Source: Zanthoxylum bungeanum (taxonomy: Eukaryota > Streptophyta > Magnoliopsida > Sapindales > Rutaceae). From it: a stretch of 64,000 bases of DNA. A program made the position numbers and the translations under genes. Where the stretch lies: assembly GCA_019454045.1 (NCBI GenBank), contig SKCR01017971.1, positions 62,001 through 126,000 of the forward strand, read 5' to 3'. Under the pieces are notes generated by a model. The model made no database searches, was not told where the DNA came from, and worked only from the letters and a program-made list of their open reading frames with translations. Numbering within the stretch: position 1 is the stretch's first letter; every line of letters begins with the position of its first letter. This document shows positions 1-11,557 of this stretch, one piece after another.

Positions 1-1900
1 CATGTCCAAGAAAACTCTGAATCCCTTTTACAGATGTCGACGGAGGTAGTTTTTCAATTGTTTCAATCTTCGTTTTGTCTACCTCGATTCGTTTTTGTGA
101 GATCCGGTGTCCAAGAACAATGCCCTTTTGTACCATGAAATGGCATTTCTCCCAATTGAGCACCAGGTTTGTATCTTCACACCTTTGTAACACATGTTCC
201 AAATTTTACAAGTAGTGGTCAAAAGAATCTCCAAACACAGAAAAGTCATCCATAAAAACCTCCATACTCTGCTCCAGCATGTCTGAGAAGATGGCCATCA
301 TGCAATGCTGAAATGTAGCAGGGGCATTACATAATCCAAATGGCATTCTGCGGAAAGCAAAAGTATCATAGGGACATGTAAATGTAGTTTTCTCTTGGTC
401 TTCTGGTGCGATGGCAATCTGATTGTACCCTGAATATTCGTCCAGAAAATAATAGAACTCATGTCCCGCCAGTTTGTCTAACATCTGGTCAATGAATGAT
501 AGCGGAAAATGGTCATTTCGTGTTGCTTGTTCAACTTTCGGTAGTCCATGCATACTCTTCATCCAGTCACCATTCTGGTTGGGATTAGCTCGTTCTTTTC
601 ATTGGTAACCACAGTGATTCCTCCTTTCTTCGGCACACACTGCATAGGACTCACCCAAGTACTATCTAAGATGGGGTAAATGATGCCAGCATCCAACCAT
701 TTGATGATTTCTTTCTTTACGACTTCCTTCATGATTGGATTGAGTCTCCTTTTATGCTCCACTGTGGGTTTGTACTCATCATTCATCAAAATCTTGTGCA
801 TGCAAAATGATGGACTAATGTCTCGAATGTCTGCTATAGTCCAGCCAATGGCTCTTTTGTGCTCTCGTAATACTCTCAGTAACTTTTCTTCATGCTCCAA
901 TTTTAGTGAAGAAGAAATAATAACAGGTAATTCAGAAGAGTTTCCAAGAAATGCATACCTGAGATGGCTCGGAAGTAACTTCAGCTCCAGCTGTGGTGGT
1001 TCTTCAATCGAAGGCTTGATTCGATCTTTCTTTGGCAGTTCCAGGCTTTCCACTTGTGGTGTTGATTTGAATCGGAATGGTTTGTCAAGGTAGTTGATAC
1101 ATTCCAAGATTTCAGCATCTAGCTCGCTGTCAGTCATATTGGTGATGCAAGCTTCAAGTGTATCTGTGGGATTTAGCTCAGTATCCTGAACGATACTATC
1201 AACAACATCAACTTTGAAGCATTCTTCTTTCTTTTCATCGTTCAGGAATTTCATGGCTTTGAAAACATTGAAAGTAACTTCTTGGTCCTGAACTTTCATG
1301 GTTAGTTCTCTTTTTTGTACATCAATCACAGTTCGTCCTGTCGCCAATAATGGTCTTCCAAGGATGATAGGCACATCTTTGTCTTCTTCCATGTCAAGGA
1401 TAATGAAATATGCTGGAAGAATGAGTTTGTCGACTTTGACCAGCACATCTTCAACAACACCTCTTGGAAATGCGAGCGTTCGATCATCAAGTTGTAATGA
1501 GACTGAGGTAGGTATTGCTTCTCCAATTTGCAGTTTCCTGTAAATAGAAACGGGCATCAAATTAACACTTGCACCTAAGTCACATAAAGCCTTACCGATA
1601 TAGTGTTCTCCAATGGTGCATGGGACAGTGAAACTGCCAGGATCTTTCAACTTTGGGGGAAGTTTCCTTTGAATGATGGCACTGCATTCTTCCGTCAATG
1701 CTACTGTCTCGTAGTCTCCCAATCTCCGTTTTCGTGAAAGAATGTCTTTCATGAATTTTATATAGCTGGGCATTTCTTCCAAGGCTTCTGCAAATGGAAT
1801 GTTGATGTGAAGCTTTTTGAACACCTCCAGGAATCGAGCAAACTGCTTGTCGAGTTTGTTTTTCTGAAGTCGTTGTGGAAAAGGTGGAGATGGAGTGATC
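1..1900 (-). pseudogene. Athila-like Ty3/gypsy pol remnant (protease and reverse transcriptase), runs off the left edge
   Basis: Minus-strand reading gives a retroviral-type aspartic protease followed by reverse transcriptase. The protease site is CDLGAS near 1565-1584, where many families have DTGAS; DLGAS is usual in Athila-type elements. It is followed by the ILGRPLLATG strand. RT blocks follow in order: the KEIIKWLDAGIIYPI block near 690-740, FLDEYSGYNQIA near 420-455, FRRMPFGLCNAPATFQ near 305-350 and the catalytic FMDDF near 245-260. The LGHRIS block lies near 95-115. RNase H and integrase would lie left of position 1. The gene is dead: a TGA at 559-561, a frameshift near 520, a TAA at 206-208, and a frameshift near 1890-1920 at the junction with gag. 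Family assignment rests on motif order and the tRNA-Asp primer site; it is firm for Ty3/gypsy and likely for the Athila lineage. Confidence 0.9.
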
Positions 1901-3367
1901 TGATCTTTTTCTTTTTCCTTTGCTTCTTTTCCTCCATATGTTGCTTTGTTTCTTTTGAAACTTCCTCAATTTTTGCCTTGATTCCAACATCTTTGTTGAT
2001 TTTAGTACCGCTTTTCAAGGTGATGGCTTGACATTGCTTCTTCCCTCGGTTCCTTGGATTGGGTTTTGTGTTGCTGGGAAGATTACCTGGCGGTCTGTAA
2101 CTTTGAGCATTGGCCAGTTGTCCGATTTGATTCTTCAGTGCTTTGATAGAAGCAGATTGGCTCTGAAACATAGCATCATATGATTTTTGTTGCTTTTTGA
2201 ACATCTCTGCAATCCATTCTTTCATTTCTGGTTCTTTTTCATGTTTCTGGCCTTTGTTCTGTTGTTGAAATCCTGGTGGTGGATAGTTTTGCTGTTGGAA
2301 TCCAGGTGGTGGATTGTTCTTTTGTCCTGAATTGTTGCTCCATGAAAAATTGGGATGATTCCTCCACCATGGGTTGTAGGTGTTGGAATATGGATTGTTC
2401 CCCTGTCTGTTGAAATTGTTGACATAATTCACCATCTCTTCAAGTTGGTTTGGTTCTGGTGCTCCTCCATATGGTGAACTTGTGGATCCAGTGCTGAGAG
2501 TCTCCATGAATTTGCATATCTGATCCAGCTTGGCGTTGACTGTTGTATTGGCTCCACTTTCATAAATTCCTGCAATTCTTTGGATCATGCTCCTTTCTGT
2601 TGGCCACAGGGAATTTTCGTTGGCCATTTCTTCGATTAGGTCTCAGGCTTGATCTTCTCCTTTTGCCATTAAAGCTCCTCCAGCAGCAGCATCGATTGTA
2701 GTTCTCATCAGTCCAGAAAGTCCATTATAGAATGTTTGGACTTGAAGCCATTTTGGAATCTCATGGTGAGGACATTTCCGGAGCAAATCTTTGTACCTTT
2801 CTCAAGCTTTGTAGAGAGTTTCTGAGTCGTGTTGCACAAAGGTTGTGATGTCATTTCTCAGTTTTCCAGTTCTGGCTGGTGGAAAGTACTTTGCAAGAAA
2901 TTTTTTGGCTAAAATGTTCCAAGTTGTGATGGAACCTGCTGGTAGTGAATTTAGCCAAGCTTTAGCTCTGTCTTTCAAGGAGTATAGGAAAATACGCAGT
3001 CTCATTGCTTCTTCAGCTTCTCGGTTGTAATTGAAAGTGCCACAAAATTCTAGGAAGTTGCTGATGTGGGCATTAGGATCTTCAGTTGCATTCCCCCCAA
3101 ACTGAACTGACTGCTGAATCATCTGAATGCATGTTTTGATGTCACCTGCATTTGCTGGTAAGGGAGGAAGTACAATACATGAAATGAGTCTGTCAACCAC
3201 CGGAATTGTTATGTCTCGAATGGGAATTGGTGGTGCAACCTCCAAAGGTTCAGGTTCCATGTTGACTAAAGCTTATTGGCCTTCTCGCATTTCCTTCTCA
3301 ATTGTCTGATGGTTCTTTCAATTTCTGGGTCAAGCGGTCGGAGTTCAAAGCTTCTGGTTCGTCTCAT
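1900..3367 (-). pseudogene. Athila-like gag remnant
   Basis: Capsid (retrotransposon gag) protein of the same element, read right to left. The likely start is the ATG at 3365-3367, opening with the basic stretch MRRTRSFELRPLDPEIER that is typical of this lineage. The retrotransposon-gag domain lies at 2802-3260, with the blocks FLYSLKDRAKAWLNSLP and KKFLAKYFPPARTGKLR. A Gln/Asn/Pro-rich segment (about 2200-2430) and a Lys-rich linker lead into the protease. Lesions: a frameshift near 3265, just after the N-terminal segment, and TGA stops at 2802-2804 and 2643-2645 that share one frame and interrupt otherwise continuous sequence. A further frameshift near 1900 separates gag from protease, whereas intact relatives fuse them. 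No zinc knuckle is evident. Confidence 0.88.
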
Positions 3368-3474
3368 GAAGTTTCTGAGAACCTGAAACACAAGAAAACA
3401 AAAACAATAAGTAAAAAGAAATTAGATACAAGTAACGTATCTAACCCCTAAACTAATAGTAAAAGATAAATAAG

Positions 3475-3492
3475 TCCCCGGCAACGGCGCCA
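3475..3492 (-). other. Primer-binding site, tRNA-Asp type, of the Athila-like element
   Basis: The plus strand reads TCCCCGGCAACGGCGCCA, which is the 3' end of plant tRNA-Asp(GUC) including CCA. The minus strand is therefore complementary to that tRNA and primes minus-strand DNA synthesis. It sits 6 bp from the LTR end (3499), fixes the element as minus-strand and identifies the adjoining LTR as the 5' LTR. Confidence 0.92.
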
Positions 3493-3498
3493 AAAACT

Positions 3499-5571
3499 TG
3501 ACCGGCGTAAACACACACGAATAATGCAAGCGCACGTATCGTTCAAGTAGTATAAAAAGTATCGATCCCACGAGGACTTAATACCTAATCTATTAATTTT
3601 ATGAGGTCAAATGATTACTAGTATCTAACAGGTTGATTGATTGATTTGAAATGGTGATGGTTCTAAATTTAAAAACAAGTAAATAAAATTTCACAAAAGT
3701 AGGTTTAAGAAAATTCAATATTAAAAACTATCTAGGGTTGTGAATCTTTCTAATATCTTTTAAAAGATGAAGTGGTTATTTCATGTTTGTGTAATAAATT
3801 GGTTTACTAACCTGGAACACTAAATTATGCAAAAGTCTTTGTCGTTGGTCAGACGCAAATATCCAGTTTAACCCAATTGAACCATATGTCTATGTCAACC
3901 AAATTATCTGGATTCATTAAGTTTAAGTTCCAATTATGGCTACTCCCGCCCGACAGGTATATGTCTGTCCTGTAAGGAAATCTATTAAAGGGTTATCTAT
4001 CCTCAAGGAAGATCGTGAGCTATTAAGTCTAAGGCTGAAACCTAAAATTCCTTTGTCAAGTTTATTTTAGATTTACCACATCAATCTTATTGGTGATCAG
4101 ACAACAAGAAGCATTAAGCTTAAGACTTAATAAGTAAACATTTAAATTACCCAAACTATAAAATAACCCCTTATAAATCGGTGATATTAGAATTCATCAC
4201 AACCCCAGATAACTAACTTAATTACGACACATAACTAGGGCTAGTAAAAACTTAAATAAAATAAAAGACATAAAGTAAAATGCTGAAAAGTAATTGCTGA
4301 AAAGTAAATGACGGAAAGTAAACGCTGAAAGTAAATTACTGAAAAGTAAATTACTGAAAAGTAAATGCTGAAGTAAATTGCTGGAAAAATAAATAAAGTA
4401 AAAGTACAATAAAAGAAAATGCTGAGGTAAAAGGATCCACTTTTATTACTTCTATTTTAGATATCTCCCTTAATATAATATATTAACTTTGCATGATAAT
4501 TACCAACCAGCCATATAGGCGGTATCCAGATTAAGTCAAATTAATAATTAATTACCAACCGACCAATCAAGCGGTATCCAGTTTAGTCAGGTTAAAACCA
4601 ATTTAAATAATTACCAACCGACCAATATGGCGGTATCCTCGTTAAGTTAGGTTTTAACTAGTTTATATATTATAATTAAGGGAGATTAATCTAAATATTA
4701 GTAATAAAAGTTTTACCTTTTACCCCAGCAAAGGGGAGTTACCTCCTCATTACTGAAAAGTAAAAACTGAAAATTAAAGAAAGAAAAGTACCGTGCGTAA
4801 AAGTAAATTACGGAAAGTAAAAACTGAAAAGTAAAGAAAAGAAAGTGTGAAAGCGGAAATTAATTACTGAAAACTGTAAATAAACAAACAATATACAATA
4901 TTCTTAGTATTCTTAAGGAATTCCTTAGAAGAAAGTATGAATTTACAAATGAAATGGCTTGGTATTTATAGGCAAAATTTTGCCTCCATCAAATCATCCA
5001 CCAAATCCATTATTAATTGCTCCACCAAATCCATTATTAATTGCTCCACTAATTTCTTATCATGTTTGTGGTGATTTGATAATTTTTATTATTTATTTAT
5101 TAATTTGTTTTTTTGCTTTGAAAATGATTGAAAATGACTTTAATAATTACACACAACACACTTCTGGATGATTCATCAATTTCGGGCATGAAATCTTTAG
5201 AGTTCGAAATTATTTTGTCTTTCAAAGTTGTAGAACTTTGAGTATTATTTAATCTGGAACTTGAATAAGCTCAATCCAATATCGGAGTAAAACTTTATGC
5301 CCAAAATACGACAGATGCGCAAAATTGGAATTTCCAAAACTGCACTTCGTTAAAACGCCCTTTCAAGTTTCCAATCTCCAAAATTAATATGTCAAGTCCA
5401 ATTTTTGCCCTTATTTGACCCACATTTCGTCCTAAATGATTTCATTGTGTCCCAATATTATTTTATCTGTAAAATAAACTAAAACACTTCAAAACGTTCA
5501 TCTAATCCGAGAAACTAAACAAAATATTAAGTAAAATGGGCGGTAAATATTTATATATTTTCCGCTCATCA
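3499..5571 (-). repeat. 5' LTR of the Athila-like element
   Basis: The plus strand starts TGACCGGCGTAAAC beside the primer site and ends CCGCTCATCA, giving TG...CA termini and a length of 2073 bp, within the usual range for Athila LTRs. It contains three blocks of local repetition. One is a ladder of 12-16 bp units like TACTGAAAAGTAAAT (about 4265-4430 and 4750-4880). The second is three units of 53-59 bp built on TTACCAACCGACCAATATGG (about 4498-4660). The third is an imperfect inverted repeat surrounding those units. The target duplication cannot be tested because the other LTR lies outside the window. Confidence 0.88.
4426..4717. repeat. Inverted repeat enclosing three tandem units inside the Athila LTR
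   Basis: Left arm about 4426-4487 and right arm about 4662-4717 are approximate reverse complements; both carry the ACTTTTATTACT and ATCTCCCTTAAT blocks in matching order. The loop holds three tandem units starting near 4499, 4551 and 4610, each with ATTACCAACC and GCGGTATCC. The other LTR of the element is not available for comparison. Confidence 0.7.
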
Positions 5572-6257
5572 AGCTCACATTAAGTAGCTTTCTTCAGATC
5601 CTCTAAAGTCTCTGAGTAAATCTAATTTTGTGAACTTGTGATATCGGAGATTCAACTACCAATCACCTCCTCAGAACTCTGAATGAGTGGGGTATTGGGT
5701 AACGGTTGTGCTTTGTGTTGATGGTTAACAAATAACAAGATCACCAAACATAGAAGACAGGGTGATTCCAAGAAACAAAAGTTGTGTAAGCTCCGAGAAT
5801 TGTGTTTCCAGCAAATCTATCAACCTAAGATAAAATGGCTAAGGTTGTGTTTAAATAGGTAGGGTTTTTCTAGTCCAGAAAAACCTTGAAAACGAGTCTA
5901 AAATAATAAAATCCCACAGTCTCATTCAAACGCCCAATGCACACGTGACAAACGTGAAATGTTCCCCAAATCCGTTTGAACTACCTAACGAACACATGAC
6001 AAACGGGAACTCTATGGAAGGTTTCGTTCGTACGAGATGAAGAAAACACCATGCACGGGAAGCCACTGCTCAATTTCATCCGAACGTTAGCACAGACGTG
6101 ACAATAACTAACCTCGTTCGAACATAATAACAAAGCTTCGATATATTAATACACAATATTTTAAATACTAGTCCAATTGGTCTGAGATCTTCAAGACTCA
6201 ATAAACTCAATTAAACTTGTTTTGTTACGGAAGTTGCCAACATACATGGAACCAACA
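5572..6257 (-). repeat. Partial 3' LTR of a SIRE-like Ty1/copia element, broken by the Athila insertion
   Basis: The right end (plus strand ...GGAACCAACA at 6257) is followed directly by a polypurine tract read on the minus strand, so this is the 3' LTR of a minus-strand copia element beginning TGTTGGTTCC. The left end stops at the Athila LTR terminus (5571), so the Athila element landed inside it. A TATA-like CCTATTTAAACA (minus strand, about 5847-5858) is a plausible LTR promoter. Several degenerate copies of an ACGTGACAAACG-like motif occur at 5940-6120. The remaining part of the LTR would be left of the window. Confidence 0.7.
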
Positions 6258-6271
6258 ATCTCCTCATTTGG
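6258..6271 (-). other. Polypurine tract of the SIRE-like element
   Basis: Minus strand reads CCAAATGAGGAGAT directly before the LTR start TGTTGG. This purine-rich stretch beside an LTR 3' boundary is the expected plus-strand primer. A second purine run, TTAGGGGGAGTAAG on the minus strand, lies near 6680-6695 and may be an older or additional tract. Confidence 0.6.
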
Positions 6272-7611
6272 CATTCCATGGAAAAACCACATAATAGAAA
6301 GACTATGGTAAAAAGATGCGAAAATAAAATAGCCAACTGTCAACCATCAAGACAGTGACTTATTATTATATGACTCGATCTAATGCCTAAGTAAACAGTC
6401 TTGAAGTCGATGAAGATGCAATGCCACTGCAAATAATCTACTCACCTGAAACAGCCACAAACAATAATATACTTGTGAAAAGAAAATGGAATAAAAAACA
6501 TATATAACGAAACAAAAATATAATTCTAAAAAAAAAAACATACGGTGTTTCTCATAAAATAAAATGCTTAAACCTACTCTCATTTTTTATCATGAAATGA
6601 CAATGGGTATATCACACAGAAAACTAAAAATCATGCAGGAGAACTGAAAGTAGACACACTTGCTACTCGTAAATCTAACTTACTCCCCCTAACTAACAGC
6701 ACAACTTAGTTAGTAAAAAGAATATATGGGAAGTCAAAAAACGATAACTAACTAAATGAACTGTAATATGCAATGACATGAAGCGCATACAAGCATACAC
6801 TATTAGAAAAAATAAATATAAGTCAAAACGACTTAAAACAGTATTACAAGCAAGTACAATGATGTCCAGTTCATACTTAGCTATTTTTGACATGAGATAA
6901 TATGAATTATTTTTGTTCATGCTCAAGAATACACACATGCATATGACATAAACACCAAAGCTTAGCAAACACTTGCGTGAAAAATAAGTGCACAACAAGT
7001 CAAGGCTTTAGACCTTATTTTATGAGTAGGACCATGCTAATTAAAGAAATCATATCTCATGAAATACCAAGTCCACAAAATAGGTGTTCAAACCCAGCAC
7101 CACTAGGACCTAAAAATAAGCAACATTGGTTGCATGCTATAATTCACTCCCATTAAATATGACCTCATCAATAAACCTCTTTCGAGTGAAGGATTTTTGC
7201 ATTTATCTTTTAATATTAGCACATTTGATTTTTAAAATACTTTTGAATTGAAGCACTTGAGACTCATTAAACTATATATACCATTGTTATTATTTTTTTA
7301 AAGGGAATAACATAAGGTAATCTAGTCAAAAGTCACACTATTTAGCGATCAAAGTATGACAGAGATTAGATTACCAGTCCAAAAACTCGTACATGCAACC
7401 AAGCCTCAAAACAATAAAAAAAAACGTGTATGTTCTATGCAAGCATAATATATACAAAGGGTTTCCATCACACACACTCATGCACACAAAGTCCTAAGAA
7501 AAATTAAAGCAGATAACACATGCATAACCATATATCCTACATACCAGGATCAGATGCAGCAAGCTTCTACATACTCTTTCAAGCCACAAAATCTTTTTGG
7601 TCTTTAGCATT

Positions 7612-7642
<31 letters not shown>

Positions 7643-8100
7643 TGTATTTTTCTTTTTTTTTTTTTTTTAAAAAAAACAATAATAAAATACACAACAACGC
7701 TTGTTACTATCCAATGGTACTTGGAGTTGTATCTTGAGTGCATATCAGATTACCATCTATTCGAAATCAACTATGAAATCCATGTTTGAGTTTCCATTTT
7801 ATATACCAATGGACATAAAACAAAACCAAAACAAACCTTACACACCTATATGGAATGAAAACAAAAAAATGTTTTCATGCGAAAAATTAAAAAAACACAT
7901 ACACACATGCAACTGAGTATGATGAATGCACCATCTAAGTATAGACACACCAAGGTGCACTCTCATCACGCCTTTTAAGATCAAAGCATTCTGAAGTTAT
8001 TAGTAAAATATCTTTATTTCTTACCCAATTTTTCTTAGGAGTCTCTTCACTTGAGAATTTCTTGTCAGCAATGCAAGTTTCTAATGAATCGAGTCTGTTT
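6272..8100 (-). other. Non-coding 3' internal region of the SIRE-like element
   Basis: AT-rich stretch between the gag remnant and the polypurine tract, with no ORF of recognisable family. Integrase, RT and RNase H motifs expected here were not found, so most of pol appears deleted. It contains an AT microsatellite (about 7610-7642) and a poly-T run (about 7650-7668). Confidence 0.5.
7610..7668. repeat. AT microsatellite followed by poly-T
   Basis: Nearly pure TA dinucleotides from about 7610 to 7642, then a T-rich run to about 7668 followed by A residues. Confidence 0.95.
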
Positions 8101-8119
8101 AGCTAATGAAGAAACTTGA

Positions 8120-9400
8120 CGATATGGATTTGAGGAATCAAATATAGGTGAAACACTCTTAGGCCTTTTCTTTCGTTTATGCAACATTAAACACTTATGC
8201 CTAATATGTCTTAATTTTCACAATGATGACAAATAGGCACAAACCTCGATGAGAGCGAGGTCTACAAGAAAATCCTCTAGATTGAGATTGGGTCACATGA
8301 CAAGGAACAACAGAAGCAGTCACATGACACTCATCAATAGGTTTCTTTCCCAAGTCATGTGGATGAGCGACAAACACAATTTTAGAAGATAACGTCTTGT
8401 CACAACTCAGCTCAACAAAGTCTAATAATTTATTCTCACAAGGAGACATGTCAATCCCTAACATGTGGTCTAACTTTTAAGTCCCACTGGAAAATGCCGA
8501 TATCTATATTCTAGTATTTTTAAGTTCAATTTCTAGGAATTTGACTCCATCAACTAGCTCATAATTCCTCTCATTGAGATCATCAACAACAATAAGGCTC
8601 ATTTCAAGCTTGGCTTGAACTTCATTAATTTCTAGTGCAATTTCTTTCATCCTCTTATTGACCTCTACTCACGTCTTATTGATAGCTAAGCTCTCATCAA
8701 ACAATTCAGTATATGCTACCTAAAGATCATCCTCATCTACATCATTGTTAGAGAACTCTGAACAAGCATCCATGTCACTAACATTGGCCTCTCTCCTACC
8801 AGCATACTGGAAGAGAATAAAATGTAATTTCACTTCTCCTCAGAAGACTCATCAAAAGAATATCCACCTTCTGAATCACTATAGGAGACTCTCAATTTTC
8901 TTACCCTTAGATTTCAAATATGTGGGACATTTAGATCTTATCTGACCAAAGTCTTCACATTTATGGTATTGAACGACTTGAGGTTCCTATATTTCTCCTC
9001 TCTAGACTCTCTCTTGTGACTACTACGCTCTTTAGGTTTCTTATCCCTACTTCTATCAGAGCCACGACCACTTTTTTCAGCTTAAGAAACATCTTGAACT
9101 TGTTCACAAATATGGCTATATCAATATTTGTGAGAGAATCATCCTCATCATCGGATGAATCACGAGTAACGTCCTTCATCGTTTTCATTACTATGTTCTT
9201 GGGCTTTCTATAAGTAGGAAGTTTGCTCTCATACTCCTAAAGGTTTTCTACATGGTCCTATAGTTTTAGGTGATTTAAATCTTTACTCTCTTCAATGGAT
9301 GTGATCTTAGGAAAAAACCTTTTAGGTACGGATTTAATGATTTTCTGAACTATCATATGTAGGAAATAATTTCCCTTGCACAGCGAGAAGCAGTTTAGGC
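8120..9400 (-). pseudogene. SIRE-like Ty1/copia gag remnant with two zinc-knuckle motifs
   Basis: Read on the minus strand, the order is: a capsid segment with KIIKSVPKRFFPKITSIEE and KDLNHLKL (about 9265-9365); an acidic DSSDDEDDS stretch (about 9145-9160); a first zinc knuckle CHKCEDFGQIRSKCP (about 8925-8970); a long charged, probably coiled-coil tract; and a second knuckle, CHHCEN...RHIRHKC, near 8180-8240. This arrangement is characteristic of SIRE/Maximus-type gag and the start of its pol. In the first knuckle the zinc-binding His is replaced by Gln. There are many stops and frame changes, so no product is expected. The capsid N-terminus is missing upstream of about 9400, where similarity stops abruptly. 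Confidence 0.75.
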
Positions 9401-10753
9401 TCTGGGATCGACTGTGAAATTTTTTTCTGCCTTCTCCCTCTTTGGTTGGATCTAACCAGCCACTGGTCTGATGTTGTGCTTCTGTTTTAAACAATATTTC
9501 AGCCCCGGAAGAGCCCCCGTATATGGGGTGAACAACCTCCTTTGCACTTAAGCCTCGCGTCAAGGCACATGGTAATTTGCGTCGCGATGCTCCATGTCAC
9601 AACTTTCTGTCTTGTTTTTCTTTTTGAGTGTGTCGCGACGTGAAATAGTTAATGTCGTGACTCGCTCGTCTCCGCGTCGCGATGCGATATCACTATCGTT
9701 GAGACGCACTATGCCTTAAAGTTTTTGCCCTATTTTTGTTCCATGGTACGTTACGACACGCCAGCCTGCTTCTGTCTTGAGTGCTCTGTTGGTGCTATTT
9801 CCAAGCCCCAAACACACTCACTGTCGTGTGTGTAAAGAAAAAAAAAGGAAAAAGAAAGTTTGTTCCAACTCCGAATGATCTTCCATGCTATGGATCTTTA
9901 CCAATAAAAGGAAGTGTGGGCTTCACTCACAAATTAAAATCCCTAAAATCTTTAGAGATTGAAATAAGGTTTTGCAACCAATTCCTTAAACACTTTAGAG
10001 ATTTAATTAAGATTCGTCACACCAGAATTTTCTTTTCTCTTTTGTTCTTTTTCTTTTTCTTTCAACACTTGAGAGAAAATAAGAACCACGGTGGCTTGGT
10101 TTTTCAAGAAATAAATTGTGTTAAAAAAATTATTTTTCTTTTTATACTTAGGGTTAATGTTGTAAAAAATTAAATAAAAATCCTAAGCACATTAAACACC
10201 AAATTCGGCCACCCCTTTTTTTCTACACCTAGTTTTTATAACAACCAACTTATTAATTGTCATCATAATGATAATTAATGTAATGTTGAAAAGGTGTAAA
10301 TACCATTAATGTAATGTTGAATTTTTTTCAAATCATATTTAAAAAATTCTTCATTCCATAAATGATATATTAAATAATTTAATATTTATATTAAATTAAA
10401 TGATTATCTTATAATCATTAATTTAATGAAAACCTTATATTAAATATAATATAAAGTTATATGTGTGACAAAATATATTATTAATCCTATTAATAATATA
10501 TGTATGTGAGTATATAATTGACTATCCAATTATATTTAATTTGTTACAGTATATCGAGTTAACACGAGGACCAAATGGACCTACGGTTCCGAGCTTCAAT
10601 AATCCCAGAATATTAATTAAACTCTTTAATTAAATATTTCGAATTAATACCTTCTGATTATTCCACTAAAAATCCGAAGTTGCACTCTTTTTGCCGTAAA
10701 TAGATAATATAAGCCAAATTGTGTCGGTGTCCATTGATATAGTCATTACATAC
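9400..10753. other. Unassigned repeat-like DNA
   Basis: No family-level coding match. The left part (about 9575-9700) holds several GC-rich motifs centred on TCGCGA in an otherwise ordinary sequence. The right part (about 10170-10750) is AT-rich and resembles LTR or leader DNA of a copia-type element, but no LTR ends, PBS or PPT could be fixed. An open frame at 9781-10173 has low-complexity Lys/Phe-rich composition and is not believed to be a gene. Confidence 0.4.
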
Positions 10754-10790
10754 TGACCGGCGTAATCACACACATATAACGCAAGCGCAC
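10754..10790 (-). repeat. Fragment of an Athila-type LTR end
   Basis: TGACCGGCGTAATCACACAC and the following AACGCAAGCGCAC closely match the PBS-proximal end of the LTR at 3499-3535. Similarity stops after about 37 bp and no primer site sits beside it, so this is a scrap rather than an element. Confidence 0.6.
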
Positions 10791-10924
10791 TTCATCCCCA
10801 GCTTTTCCATTTGTCCCGGTTAAGATATCATGACTCAACTTGCAACCAAAGTATCATCGACACCTAGACCCGTGAAATTATAGACAAAGATAGAGTTGTT
10901 TGGAGAAAAATGAAAGAAATATGT

Positions 10925-11557
10925 TGTTGGGGTTTTAGCGCGGGAGCAACAGAAGCGCGCGGTTCGGGCGAAATCGTAATTTTAAAACTTTTAAAATTAG
11001 CAAATAAATTATTCAATATCCAATATAAATAATTCATTCATATTTCACCTAAACATATTTATTCGATATCAAATAACGACATAAATAAGTTAGAAACATC
11101 GCGAAAATTTTACGAAAATATTTTTCCGTAAAATGGCATAAAACGAGTTTTTGTCCGAACCGATCAACCAATACACATGAGGGCTGCTCAGGTCAGCCCC
11201 AATAGTACTTGGGCAGTTCATGGGCTGCCCAAATAGTGTCCAATTCACTGTTTTGACAGAGGACATCCGGTAAGCCCGAAACTCACCCGGTATTGCCGTT
11301 TTTCACCGTTTTCGCATATGTTAACTCCGAAATAATTTTCGGCAATTGTTCCGATGCCCAAAACACATCCAACACATTTATACAATATATTTTTCATCGC
11401 CAAAATCATAGAAAATCCAGATCTTATTTGGTAACTAAAAATATCATTTTTCATGCTTTAAATCCAATTTTCTCAACAATAATCATATTAATATTCACAC
11501 CAACCAAAGTCACCAAAAATAAAGAACCTAAGAATAATTCTAGGAGTTACAAGTGTG
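10925..11557 (-). repeat. Copia element D, 3' LTR, left part
   Basis: Starts TGTTGGGGTTTTAG and is interrupted at 11557 by element E. Its sequence continues at 28516. The two sides join into one LTR by comparison with the E LTR, where AATTCTAGG...GAGTGG...CTCTAGAATG is uninterrupted near 12285-12335. D and E are members of one family or close subfamilies. Confidence 0.8.

Noticed and set aside
680..1093. Plus-strand frames at 680-1093, 1298-1543 and 1807-2031
   Set aside because: They lie antisense to the Athila pol and gag and are shadows of those reading frames.
3475..3492. tRNA-Asp 3' end as a possible tRNA gene
   Set aside because: Only the last 18 bases match; no cloverleaf upstream, and the position beside an LTR fits a primer-binding site.
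9781..10173. 130-codon open frame on the plus strand
   Set aside because: Lys/Phe-rich translation from A- and T-runs, no family motif, and repeat-derived surroundings.
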